DNA of 23,162 nt from an uncultured Rhodocyclaceae bacterium. Its GTDB lineage: Bacteria; Pseudomonadota; Gammaproteobacteria; Burkholderiales; Rhodocyclaceae. Made by a program: the position numbers and the translations under genes. Position 1 is the first letter of the stretch. Each line of letters begins with the position of its first letter. The stretch covers positions 1-23,162 of the forward strand of contig CAIYZZ010000037.1 in assembly GCA_903930805.1 (NCBI GenBank). The letters are read 5' to 3'. Below, piece after piece: positions 15,103-23,050 of the stretch. The notes under the pieces were generated by a model. The model was not told the origin of the DNA, ran no database searches, and worked only from the letters and a program-made list of their open reading frames with translations.

Positions 15103-15414
15103 TTACTTGGCGAAGGACGTGCTGTCCTTGTTCCAGTATATGAAGTTGGGATGATTGACATCCGGTCCGACGATCTTGAGGTCGCCGATCATGTTTGGAT
15201 GCGTGACGTCGGGACCCACGGTCCTGACGCCTACCGGGTAGACGGTCTTGACGAGGCCGATTGCGCGCGCCTCTGCATCGGCGTCAGACAGGCCCGCGAA
15301 CAGTCCGCCACCCACAAGCGCGCTGGCGCCCCCGGGCGACTGGCGGGTGATATCCCATGCGCTGCCAACTTTCGCTACCGAGAATTCGATATCGTTGTAG
15401 GTAAAGGTTTTCAT
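15103..15414 (-). CDS. Unrecognised 103-residue protein coupled to thiolase
   Basis: I do not recognise this protein; it does not look like the DUF35 OB-fold/zinc-ribbon partner often found beside SCP2-type thiolases. The ATG at 15414 overlaps the thiolase stop (TGATG), so it is translationally coupled. A GTG one codon earlier is possible but less likely. The product is soluble, without signal peptide or cysteine. It has an N-terminal beta-like stretch (KTFTYNDIEFSVAKVGSAWD), a Gly-rich turn (SALVGGGLFAG), a helix (SDADAEARAIGLVKTV) and a duplicated C-terminal motif VGPDV(T/N)HPN (two copies, 16 residues apart). Placement between a thiolase and an SDR suggests an accessory subunit of one of them. 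Confidence 0.8.
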   Translation of the reverse strand: MKTFTYNDIEFSVAKVGSAWDITRQSPGGASALVGGGLFAGLSDADAEARAIGLVKTVYPVGVRTVGPDVTHPNMIGDLKIVGPDVNHPNFIYWNKDSTSFAK

Positions 15415-16655
15415 CACAGTTTTCTCATTACGGTGACGCAGTTGGTGACCGCGGAACCGCCGACGTTGAATGCCACGCCGATGTCCGCCTTCTTCGCCTT
15501 GACGCCGATAGCCTCGCCGATAAGCTGCTTGTAGATCAGTGTGTGCATCGATGCACCGGTGGCGCCAACCGGGTGACCCTTGGACTTCAGGCCGCCGGAC
15601 AGGTTGACCGCAACCTTGTCGTCGCGCGTGAAGCGACCATCAAGGTAATCGTAGCCGGCGCGACCATCCTTGGAGAGACCAAGTGCTTCGGTAGAAAGTA
15701 TTTGGTTGATGGTAAAGCAGTCATGTACTTCGGCGATATCCACATCCGCCGCGGAAATGCCGGCTTCCTTGTAGGCCTTGGCCACGGCATCCTTGCCGGC
15801 CATCAGATCGTACATGTTGGGACGCACGTTTTCCGGCAAGCGCTCGACGGAGTGGCCGATGCCGGCAATTTCGACTGCGCGCTTCTTGTTGCTGACATTC
15901 GCGGTCTGGGTGATGACAAGTGCTGCAGCGCCATCCGACACCAGCGAGCAGTCATGCAGACGCAGCGGCGGGGCGATCATCATGTTCTTGCATTTGCCGC
16001 GCGCGTCGAGTTCGTTGAGTTTCATGATGGCTTCGAGCGAGGCCGGGCCGTTCCTGACGTGGGCCAGGGGATTCTCGGCACCGTTCTTGTAGCACAGCGC
16101 ACCGGCGGTCCACAGCATCTTTTCCAGATCTTCATTCGAAATCTTGTACTGCGACTGGTAGCCCTTGGCATAGGCGGCGAACAGCATGGGGAAGGACCAG
16201 CCCTTGGAACCTTCGCTCGGCCAGTGCGAGCAGCAGGCCAGCACGTGCGTCATCTGCGGCGTGGGCAGCAGATTCATCTTCTCGACGCCGATCACCAGCA
16301 CGTTCTTCGCACGTCCCGCTTCTATGGCGTAGATGGCGTCGTAGAGGGCAACGGAGGATGAGGCGCAGGCGCACTCGCAACGTGTCATGGGCTTGAAGCG
16401 CAGGGCCGGGTCAATCTCGGCGGCGATAGGCGCAACGTGTTCCTGGTTTGCGAAGGAAGCCGGCGAACAGGAGCCGACGTAGATGGCGTCGATGTCCTTG
16501 GCGTCTAAACCCGCGTCGGCAATCGCGCCACGTCCAGCCTCGATCAGCAAATCGTAATAGGTCTTTGTGTCAGTCACAAGTCCTGTAGCTTTGTCCTTCA
16601 GCACGAAAGCGCCGAATTCGGTGTTATATGCACCAATGATGCTTGCTTTACTCAT
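15414..16655 (-). CDS. SCP2-type thiolase (acyl-CoA acyltransferase)
   Basis: This is a thiolase of the SCP-x/DUF35-dependent type, which cleaves (or forms) 3-ketoacyl-CoA. The 413-residue start at 16655 is chosen because GAAAGGA then sits at normal spacing; the longer frame from 16670 would place that site inside the gene. The catalytic residues are visible: C97 in CECACASSSVAL, H311 in EVHDCFT and H361 in SKGHPVGATG. The C-terminal NVGGSAVTNCVTVMRKL is typical of the SCP2 group, which lacks the CxG motif of FadA/AtoB enzymes. It is first in the operon, coupled to a small unknown protein and followed by the SDR. The substrate is unknown. Confidence 0.9.
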   Translation of the reverse strand: MSKASIIGAYNTEFGAFVLKDKATGLVTDTKTYYDLLIEAGRGAIADAGLDAKDIDAIYVGSCSPASFANQEHVAPIAAEIDPALRFKPMTRCECACASSSVALYDAIYAIEAGRAKNVLVIGVEKMNLLPTPQMTHVLACCSHWPSEGSKGWSFPMLFAAYAKGYQSQYKISNEDLEKMLWTAGALCYKNGAENPLAHVRNGPASLEAIMKLNELDARGKCKNMMIAPPLRLHDCSLVSDGAAALVITQTANVSNKKRAVEIAGIGHSVERLPENVRPNMYDLMAGKDAVAKAYKEAGISAADVDIAEVHDCFTINQILSTEALGLSKDGRAGYDYLDGRFTRDDKVAVNLSGGLKSKGHPVGATGASMHTLIYKQLIGEAIGVKAKKADIGVAFNVGGSAVTNCVTVMRKL

Positions 16656-17059
16656 TTCATTTCCTTTCAACAGGAGTATTGCGAGAACTGCTGGTTAACT
16701 GAAAATCAACTAACACGCGTACGTTTATAAAACGTCACTGGGCACAGTAGCACGGCTCGCCGGCAGCATGTTGCGTTGCATCAATTGTCTTGCAGTTTTA
16801 ACTAAGAGCGCTCTGATAAATTCGAATGCTCTGTCGCGGAAGGACTCATCCCCAAAGGCAGCCCCCGGCCAACACCTGCTGCTCGGAATTTCCCTCCTTT
16901 GCGGCCATTGGCTTTCGATTTGACTCGGAAGCGGCCGTTGGCGGGGCTGAAATGATGAGGTTCTGAGCGGCAGCTTCGTGATCAGATACCAGGCGTTGGC
17001 GTTACGCGATCATCCGGTGCCACTATGCCTCCTTGTCACAGGTATTATGGTAATGGCTC
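16656..17059. other. Intergenic region upstream of the thiolase operon
   Basis: This region of about 400 bp has no supported gene. It contains the thiolase ribosome-binding site and candidate operator at its left end. A short direct repeat GCGGCC(A/G)TTGGC occurs at 16901-16912 and 16931-16942 (30-bp period). No tRNA or insertion-sequence end was recognised. Confidence 0.5.
16721..16735. promoter_or_regulatory. Candidate operator upstream of the thiolase operon
   Basis: ACGTTT and AAACGT form perfect 6-bp arms around ATA, about 65 bp upstream of the thiolase start. The spacing and symmetry fit a dimeric repressor such as a TetR-type regulator of beta-oxidation genes. No regulator gene is in the window. 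Confidence 0.45.
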
Positions 17060-17266
17060 CTAAGTCAAGCAACGAGAGCTTACAGCATCAACTCTTGTCG
17101 AGGTCTCAGCGGCATTCCACCGTAAGATGGCTTCAGACACAGACGAGGCCATAGGCCCAATTGCCCAACAGCAAGCACAACTAACCGCCCAGCGACCAAC
17201 ATCAGCCTCAAACGTGTTGATCTCTTGAGACTTGCAATATGGACAGTTGAGCAAGGTTGAATTCAT
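17060..17266 (-). CDS. Small zinc-ribbon protein, Lar-like (restriction alleviation family)
   Basis: This 68-residue protein has two CxxC knuckles, C8/C11 (NCPYCKS) and C30/C33 (SCACC), followed by GPMASSVSEAILRWN. This layout matches the Lar-type zinc ribbons of phages and genomic islands, in which GP-x-A and an EAI-x-x-WN helix follow the second knuckle. Lar proteins modulate type I restriction. The gene stands alone between unrelated operons, with no restriction system or phage genes in view, so it may be a relic of an integrated element. Confidence 0.65.
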   Translation of the reverse strand: MNSTLLNCPYCKSQEINTFEADVGRWAVSCACCWAIGPMASSVSEAILRWNAAETSTRVDAVSSRCLT

Positions 17267-17405
17267 GACGGTTCACTTGCAACTGTTTGCAACGACAGCC
17301 CCCTCAACGATGTGAACTACCAGTTCTCGGACTCAGTATTGGACCCCAAATCTGAGGACTGTAACTATTAACGAATAGATATGCGCAAGTCAAATACGTC
17401 AAGCG

Positions 17406-18740
17406 CTAGCCGGTCTTGACCGACATATGTTCAGTTACGACATCCAGAACTCCCTCCGGTGATTCGGCATCTTCAATGGTTTCATTGTCAAGGACGCGCC
17501 GCATGTGCTCAGTGTCGAGTTCGCCGCACCATTTGCCTACAACTACAGTGGCCACGCCGTTTCCGATCAGGTTCGTCAGTGCTCGCGCTTCTGACATGAA
17601 ACGATCGATGCCAAGGATCAGAGCGAGCCCAGCAACTGGAACCTGACCCACAGCGGATAGCGTGGCTGCCAGTACGATGAACCCACTGCCGGTAACGCCA
17701 GCGGCTCCCTTCGACGTCAATAGAAGTACCGCCAATAAAGTGAGTTGCTGGGTCAGCGTCATTTGCGTGTTGGTAGCTTGAGCAACGAACACTGCGGCCA
17801 TCGTCAGATAGATTGATGTTCCATCGAGGTTGAACGAGTATCCGGTCGGAATAACTAAACCTACAGTCGACTTCTTGACGCCAAGATTCTCCATCTTCGC
17901 CATCATGCGCGGTAAAACGGATTCAGAAGAGGATGTTCCCAAAACGATCAGCAGTTCCTCCTTAATGTAGCGAATGAACTTCAGTATGTTGAAACCATGT
18001 GTCGTGGCGATCAGTCCTAATACGACCAGAATGAACACCAGACAGGTCAGATAAAACGTCGCCATCAACTTGCCCAGAGACAACAACGAACCAACTCCAT
18101 ACTTCCCGATCGTGAAGGCCATGGCCCCGAAGGCGCCGAGTGGAGCCAATTTCATGATGACGCCCACGATCGAAAAAAATACATGTGAAGTTTTTTCAAT
18201 AAAATCAAAAACCAGCGTCCCCCTGCCACCAAACTGGTGCAACGAAAAGCCGAACAAGACGGCGATCAGTAGCACTTGGAGAATTTCCCCCTTGGCGAAT
18301 GCTTCTACCATGGTTCCGGGAATGACATTCAGAAGGAAATCCGTGGTGCTTTGCATCTGCCCAGGCTTGGTATAAGCCGCGATACCCTTTGTATCGAGCG
18401 ATGCTGGATCAATGTTCATGCCGGACCCCGGCTCGACTAAATTCACGATTGTCAGACCGACAATCAATGCGATTGAACTGACGATTTCAAAGTAAAGAAG
18501 TGCATAACCTCCAGTCTTGCCCACCTTCTTCATATCTTCCATTCCGGCGATGCCGACGACCACGGTGCAGAAGATAATGGGTGCGATGATCATTTTTATC
18601 AGCTTGATGAATCCATCACCCAGCGGTTTCATCGCTGTGCCGGTCTCGGGGTAATAGTATCCAAGTACAACACCGATCACGATGGCTGTGATGACCTGTA
18701 GGTACAGCGACTTGTAGAGTGGCTTGCTCGCTGATTTCAT
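17406..18740 (-). CDS. dctA: C4-dicarboxylate/cation symporter DctA (DAACS family)
   Basis: DctA imports succinate, fumarate and malate (sometimes aspartate or orotate) with protons or sodium across the inner membrane. The 444-residue protein shows the family core: [13 protein letters not shown] (53-65), the serine-rich re-entrant loop SSSES (270-274), the unwound helix around [12 protein letters not shown] and the second hairpin [21 protein letters not shown] strong Shine-Dalgarno (GGGAGGAG) lies six bases before the ATG. It follows a periplasmic binding-protein gene after 67 bp, so the two are probably cotranscribed. Members of this fold also include glutamate carriers, so the exact substrate is not proven. 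Confidence 0.93.
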   Translation of the reverse strand: MKSASKPLYKSLYLQVITAIVIGVVLGYYYPETGTAMKPLGDGFIKLIKMIIAPIIFCTVVVGIAGMEDMKKVGKTGGYALLYFEIVSSIALIVGLTIVNLVEPGSGMNIDPASLDTKGIAAYTKPGQMQSTTDFLLNVIPGTMVEAFAKGEILQVLLIAVLFGFSLHQFGGRGTLVFDFIEKTSHVFFSIVGVIMKLAPLGAFGAMAFTIGKYGVGSLLSLGKLMATFYLTCLVFILVVLGLIATTHGFNILKFIRYIKEELLIVLGTSSSESVLPRMMAKMENLGVKKSTVGLVIPTGYSFNLDGTSIYLTMAAVFVAQATNTQMTLTQQLTLLAVLLLTSKGAAGVTGSGFIVLAATLSAVGQVPVAGLALILGIDRFMSEARALTNLIGNGVATVVVGKWCGELDTEHMRRVLDNETIEDAESPEGVLDVVTEHMSVKTG

Positions 18741-18807
18741 ATGACTCCTCCCTGGAGATTCACTACATGGCTGGTTGTTTTGGTGCCATCAGGCTCGAAT
18801 GCCGCAA

Positions 18808-19740
18808 TCAGTCTGCCGGTAAGCCCTGCACTCGGAACAGTTCTTCCAGGTGGGGACTCATCGGCAGATTGAGGCGCTCACCCGAGGGTAAAGGCTTGAC
18901 AAACCAGTGCTCGTATATCGCGACAATCTCGCGGCTACCGGCGAGCCTGCGAAAGGCGCGTTCGACGATCTCAGCAAAATCCGGATCGTTCTTGCGGTAC
19001 ATCAAGCCGTAATCGGCGTAGGTCAGCATCTCTCCAACAACGCGGAAATCTGAGGCAGATTTCGTCTCGGCCAGCAGCCCGTAAAGTTGTACATCGTCGT
19101 GCGCGAATGCATCGGCCTTCCCCGCAACCAAGGTCTGAAATGACTCCAGATGATCGCTGGCGAAGACGAAGTTGATCGCCAACTTCTGGCGTTCGGCGAG
19201 TTTTGGGACTGCCGACTCATGGACAGTTCCGCGCGTGAGGACCACCGTCTTGCCCTGTAGGTCACGCAGATTCAGAATTCGGCTTCCTCGCCTGACAAGC
19301 AGCCTGGTGCCTGTGACAAAGATGGGTGGTGAAAACGCTACAAGCTTGCGGCGCTCGGCAGTGTTGTGGCTAGACCCGCACTCGAGGTCGATCTCCCCCG
19401 AAGTCACCAATTCAAGCCGATTCTCTGGTGTTACCGGCAGGTAAGTCACTTTGACATCCTTGCCAAGTTCCACTGATATTTCTTCAACGATAATCTCGCA
19501 CAGATCGAGGGAATAACCGACAGGCTTGCCGCTCTTATTGAGAAACGCAAATGGTGGCGAGTTTTGACGATGACCAATACGGACAATGCCACTGTCGCGG
19601 ATTTTCTTTAGTGTTCCAGTATAGGGAACGACATAGGTCGCGTGGGATTGCTGCGCGAAGGCGGGTTGCTCGGAAATGAACCCGCCAACAAAAATAACGA
19701 GTAAAACCCAGAAAAAATGATGGCCCGTCAGTCGCGACAT
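18808..19740 (-). CDS. Periplasmic amino-acid-type substrate-binding protein (orphan)
   Basis: This is a family-3 extracellular solute-binding protein resembling the glutamate/aspartate protein GltI. The start at 19740 gives a clear signal peptide (hydrophobic 9-22, cleavage after PAFA, residue 29) and a 310-residue precursor; an upstream GTG would extend it by 18 polar residues. Conserved parts are KIRDSGIVRIGHRQNSPPFAF, GYSLDLCEII, LECGSSHNTAERR and the second-lobe DAFAHDDVQLYGLL. No ABC permease or ATPase gene is nearby; dctA follows on the same strand instead. It may feed a distant ABC system, or act as a sensor or receptor with DctA. Confidence 0.85.
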   Translation of the reverse strand: MSRLTGHHFFWVLLVIFVGGFISEQPAFAQQSHATYVVPYTGTLKKIRDSGIVRIGHRQNSPPFAFLNKSGKPVGYSLDLCEIIVEEISVELGKDVKVTYLPVTPENRLELVTSGEIDLECGSSHNTAERRKLVAFSPPIFVTGTRLLVRRGSRILNLRDLQGKTVVLTRGTVHESAVPKLAERQKLAINFVFASDHLESFQTLVAGKADAFAHDDVQLYGLLAETKSASDFRVVGEMLTYADYGLMYRKNDPDFAEIVERAFRRLAGSREIVAIYEHWFVKPLPSGERLNLPMSPHLEELFRVQGLPAD

Positions 19741-20165
19741 GCTGGTAATTGATCCAGATGGATAATGATCGGAGGAAAAGCAAGCATCAGGCACGTATTC
19801 GTCCAGCCTACCTCGAACTTAACAGACTGTCGATTGTGACTAACCACATTGTGGGTTTCCGCAATTACAGGTTGCGTCCAGAACGTAGGATATTCTGCGA
19901 ATTGCCGATTAGAGGTGTGGACCAGTTGGTCATGTTGGCCGCAGATTGATGGCTTGAATGATGTTTTGTGGCCAATAGATTTAGGCAACCCAGTACCGTC
20001 ACATGACGGTTGCAAGCCATTTGGCGACTTACCGATCGGAAACCGGCCATTCGGGATTCTGGGATGTCGGTCCAGACCGCGGCCTAAGCTGTAGTTCAAG
20101 CCTATATGATCAACCTGACGGTTGGGTTTGATTTATGACGTTGGATTAAATGTATAGATTAAAAA
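19741..20165. other. Intergenic region between binding protein and kup
   Basis: This 425-bp divergent gap must hold promoters for both neighbours. No convincing gene was found; several open frames are rich in unusual residues and lack starts. The clearest element is the inverted repeat at 19995-20010. Its half-site TGACGGTT recurs at 20116-20123, nearer to the kup start. Confidence 0.5.
19995..20010. promoter_or_regulatory. Inverted repeat upstream of kup
   Basis: ACCGTCA and TGACGGT are perfect 7-bp arms around CA. They lie about 155 bp before kup and 255 bp before the binding-protein start. A regulator-binding site is possible; there is no T-run to suggest a terminator. Confidence 0.45.
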
Positions 20166-22040
20166 ATGAATCAAGAACACTCCACAGGTAGCAATACCAG
20201 ATTACTGGCACTTGGGGCTCTCGGCGTTGTCTTTGGGGATATTGGTACCAGTCCCCTCTACACCATGAAGGAAGTCTTCGGAAGCCACCATCTGGCACTG
20301 ACGCAAGACAATGTGTTGGGCATACTCTCGTTGGTCTTCTGGGAGCTAATCCTCGTGGTGTCGGCGAAGTATGTTGGCCTGATGATGCGCGCCGACAATA
20401 ATGGTGAAGGCGGCATCCTCGCCTTGCTATCTTTGGCACAAGGACATTTCCCACTTGCCTCACGAATACGCTGGGTACTGATGTCACTTGGCTTTCTTGG
20501 TGCCGCTCTATTTTTTGGTGACAGTCTAATCACGCCGGCCATTTCCGTACTCTCAGCCATCGAGGGCTTGGAAATGGGTGCTCCCGAATTGCATCCATTC
20601 ATCGTTCCGCTCGCTCTTGGCATTCTGATTGGCCTGTTTGTTATCCAAAGTCATGGGACAGACACCATCGGCAAACTGTTTGGGCCAGTGATGCTGACTT
20701 GGTTTGGCGTATTGGGTTTGCTCGGGGCAATCAGCATATTCCAGCATCCGTCTGTACTCGATGCGCTGAAACCAATCTATGCGTTTAAATTCTTCATGGC
20801 GCATGGCACTGAGAGTTTTCTGATTCTAGGAGCGGTTGTGTTGGCCATCACGGGTGCCGAAGCCTTATACGCCGACATGGGACATTTCGGTCGTTACCCA
20901 ATCCAGTTGGTCTGGTTTGGGTATGTCCTGCCAACTTTGACGCTAAATTACTTTGGCCAGGGAGCATTGCTGCTCACCGATCCTGAATCCGTGCGGAACC
21001 CGTTTTACCTCTTGGCACCAGACTGGGCGCTGTATCCCATGATCGGCTTGGCAACTGCCGCTACCGTCATTGCTTCGCAAGCAGTCATCACAGGAGCTTT
21101 CTCGGTGACGCGCCAAGTCATCCTGATGGGCTATGCCCCACGTTTGATCATCCTGCACACCTCGGCAACCGAGGCTGGCCAGATTTACATTCCGTTCGTT
21201 AACTGGATATTGATGATCGGCATCTCGCTGCTGGTATTGGGTTTCCAGAACTCCAGCAATTTAGCCGCCGCCTACGGCATTGCAGTAACGGGCACCTTCG
21301 CCATAGATACTATCTTGGTATGCGTCGTCATGCGGGTACGCTGGAACCTCGGACCTGGTGTGACGCTAGTCATCATGCTGGCTTTCCTGTTCATTGACCT
21401 GTCATTCTTTGGCGCCAATGCAATAAAGATTCCAGATGGTGGCTGGTTCCCACTCGTTGTGGCCATGCTGGTCTTTACCATTCTCGTAACGTGGCGGCGG
21501 GGCCGTGAAATACTGTCTCAGCGCCTACGCGAAACAGAATTGCCACTGGCTCCTTTCTTGAAAGACCTATTTTCAAATCCACCCACCCGTGTCCAAGGTA
21601 CCGCTGTATTCATGACCACAGACACACGCGGCGTGCCTTCTGCAATGCTGCACAATCTTAAGCACAACAAGGTGCTGCATGAACGAATCTTGATTCTAAA
21701 TGTGCGCTTTACGGACAGACCTTATACCCACGAAGATAGCCGCCTGGAAGTTACAAAAGTTGCCGAGGATGTCTATCTGGTTATCCTTCGCTACGGCTTC
21801 ATGGACGATATAGACGTTCCCAACGCCCTGTCTGAATGTCGCTGCGGGCAGCCGTTAGAGATAATGGACACCACTTTCTTTTTCAGTCGGGAGAACCTGA
21901 TTCCCACAAAGGGGAACGGAATGATGCTCTGGCGGGAACACTTGTTTGCCACGATGTTGCGCAGCGCAGCGAGCCCTATGACTTTTTTTCAAATTCCCGC
22001 AGACCGCGTAGTCGAACTTGGAACGCAGCTTGAAATTTGA
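20166..22040 (+). CDS. kup: Potassium uptake protein Kup
   Basis: Kup is a proton-coupled potassium importer of the KUP/HAK/KT family in the inner membrane. The 624-residue length is typical. The N-terminus has the family signature ALGVVFGDIGTSPLYTMKEVFG (19-40), followed by GGILALLSLAQ and GDSLITPAISVLSAIEGLE. About 12 membrane segments extend to residue 430. The cytoplasmic C-terminal domain is complete, with RVQGTAVFMT, LHNLKHNKVLHERILILNVR and the terminal FFQIPADRVVELGTQLEI. No strong Shine-Dalgarno precedes the ATG. It appears to be a single-gene unit; the neighbours are unrelated. Confidence 0.97.
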   Translation: MNQEHSTGSNTRLLALGALGVVFGDIGTSPLYTMKEVFGSHHLALTQDNVLGILSLVFWELILVVSAKYVGLMMRADNNGEGGILALLSLAQGHFPLASRIRWVLMSLGFLGAALFFGDSLITPAISVLSAIEGLEMGAPELHPFIVPLALGILIGLFVIQSHGTDTIGKLFGPVMLTWFGVLGLLGAISIFQHPSVLDALKPIYAFKFFMAHGTESFLILGAVVLAITGAEALYADMGHFGRYPIQLVWFGYVLPTLTLNYFGQGALLLTDPESVRNPFYLLAPDWALYPMIGLATAATVIASQAVITGAFSVTRQVILMGYAPRLIILHTSATEAGQIYIPFVNWILMIGISLLVLGFQNSSNLAAAYGIAVTGTFAIDTILVCVVMRVRWNLGPGVTLVIMLAFLFIDLSFFGANAIKIPDGGWFPLVVAMLVFTILVTWRRGREILSQRLRETELPLAPFLKDLFSNPPTRVQGTAVFMTTDTRGVPSAMLHNLKHNKVLHERILILNVRFTDRPYTHEDSRLEVTKVAEDVYLVILRYGFMDDIDVPNALSECRCGQPLEIMDTTFFFSRENLIPTKGNGMMLWREHLFATMLRSAASPMTFFQIPADRVVELGTQLEI

Positions 22041-22042
22041 GA

Positions 22043-22243
22043 TCAGAACTCGTCCAGGGTTGATCTAACCGCAGGCTCGAATTCGGGCAGCACAATGCTC
22101 CCGTTTCTGACTTCACAGGTCATGCTGTCTGCAAAGGTGTCCTTGGCATCCAGGTTCTTGCAGCTACAGTGAGCGGAGTAATCGTACTCATAAGCGCAAT
22201 CCGCAATCCGGTGCCATTTCTGGCCACCCCGGTGACTCTCACA
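22043..22243 (-). pseudogene. Probable 3' remnant of a Cys-rich gene
   Basis: Between kup and the next gene, the minus strand holds a 66-codon open frame without a usable start. It reads like real protein: a Tyr/Asp/Cys-rich part (CAYEYDYSAHCSCKNL), then DAKDTFADSMTCEVRNG, ending PEFEPAVRSTLDEF. An upstream stop (22244-22246) cuts it off. A neighbouring frame continues upstream as YLNGIRAVIDDVRVTG, so one frameshift around 22220-22235 would join the two. I do not recognise the family. It may be a decayed gene or an error in the sequence. Confidence 0.4.
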
Positions 22244-22338
22244 TCATCAATTACCGCCCGGATACCGTTGAGGTAAGCCACCGGTCATGGAATGCACAAA
22301 CTCGAAGGGCACTGACGCAACGGCGGATTTGCCAACGG

Positions 22339-23022
22339 TCAGTCTCCGCCGCAGCCGCCTCCGCCTCCGCCACCATCTCCCCCATCGCCGCCACAATCGC
22401 CACTGTCGTTATCGCAACGGTCTCCACCACTGCCATCCGATCTGGTGCCGCTGCCGAGATCAGCGCCGCAATGGAGAGTGCCTGACTGGCTGGTCGTGAG
22501 CGCCTTGCAGTCCGGCGTATAGATGAAACCATCGGCGATACCGAGTTTGGCATCGAGTGCGAACAGCAGTGGTAGGCGTGTCGGATTCTTCGGGTTTATG
22601 TTCTCCTCCTTGCAACACCAGTACCAGCAGCGGCGCAAGCCTTCGTTGTTCTGCTGTTCGGCACCGAGCACGACGGCCGGCGTATGGTGTAAAAACCGGC
22701 CGAACGCCTTGCTGCAGAAGGCGTCGTAATTCTTCGTATAGAGGATGAATTCGTGCCAGAGGTCATCCACTACCTGCGAGGGCATCGAAACAAAGCGCCT
22801 GCCTGACAGGAGGTAGGAAAGGAAGAACTGCCGCAGACCGCGTGCCACCAGCGCGCGATCCTTAAGCGACAGATCTGAGCGCTGTTTGGCGAAGCGATCC
22901 ATCAGCCCCTTGGGGAATACATAGTCGCGGATGAAGCGCTCACGACCGAGTCGCACGTTCTGGCGCCAGAGCATTATTAGCGCGACAGCGAGCAGGGTGC
23001 TGATGATTGCGAACAGTGGCAT
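22339..23022 (-). CDS. Membrane-anchored GRDP-like protein with Gly/Asp/Cys-rich tail
   Basis: This 227-residue protein has one N-terminal membrane helix (residues 3-19) and a helical middle part. That part contains VDDLWHEFILYTKNYDAFC and FGRFLHHTP (within 85-115), which resembles the glycine-rich-domain-protein-like family (WH-x-x-I-x-x-T-x-x-Y-x-x-FC, then HH-x-P). A Cys cluster (CWYWCC, 132-137) follows. From about residue 190 the tail is almost only G, D, S and C. Bacterial proteins with similar tails are known, but their function is not. It looks like the last gene of its strand, facing kup. Confidence 0.7.
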   Translation of the reverse strand: MPLFAIISTLLAVALIMLWRQNVRLGRERFIRDYVFPKGLMDRFAKQRSDLSLKDRALVARGLRQFFLSYLLSGRRFVSMPSQVVDDLWHEFILYTKNYDAFCSKAFGRFLHHTPAVVLGAEQQNNEGLRRCWYWCCKEENINPKNPTRLPLLFALDAKLGIADGFIYTPDCKALTTSQSGTLHCGADLGSGTRSDGSGGDRCDNDSGDCGGDGGDGGGGGGGCGGD

Positions 23023-23026
23023 CGTG

Positions 23027-23050
23027 AAAACTTGGTGTTGGCGTGACGGT
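23027..23050 (-). repeat. Probable decayed copy 8 of the 24-bp repeat
   Basis: This sequence matches the consensus at 18 of 24 positions and has the same A4 start (plus-strand reading). It lies four bases upstream of the GRDP-like gene's ATG. The match is imperfect and could be chance. Confidence 0.4.

Noticed and set aside
15543..16361. 272-codon + frame opposite the thiolase
   Set aside because: It is the antisense of a clear thiolase with intact catalytic motifs; long antisense frames are common in GC-rich genes.
14284..16655. Identification of the operon as bbs (benzylsuccinate beta-oxidation)
   Set aside because: bbs has two SDR genes, CoA-transferase and dehydrogenase genes and a different small thiolase subunit; only one SDR and an unlike small protein are here.
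16901..16942. Two 12-bp direct repeats as a CRISPR or attachment site
   Set aside because: There are only two copies, no further units, and no integrase or cas gene in view.
19728..20099. 123-codon minus frame in the kup upstream region
   Set aside because: It has no domain, irregular composition, and it overlaps the 5' end of the binding-protein gene.
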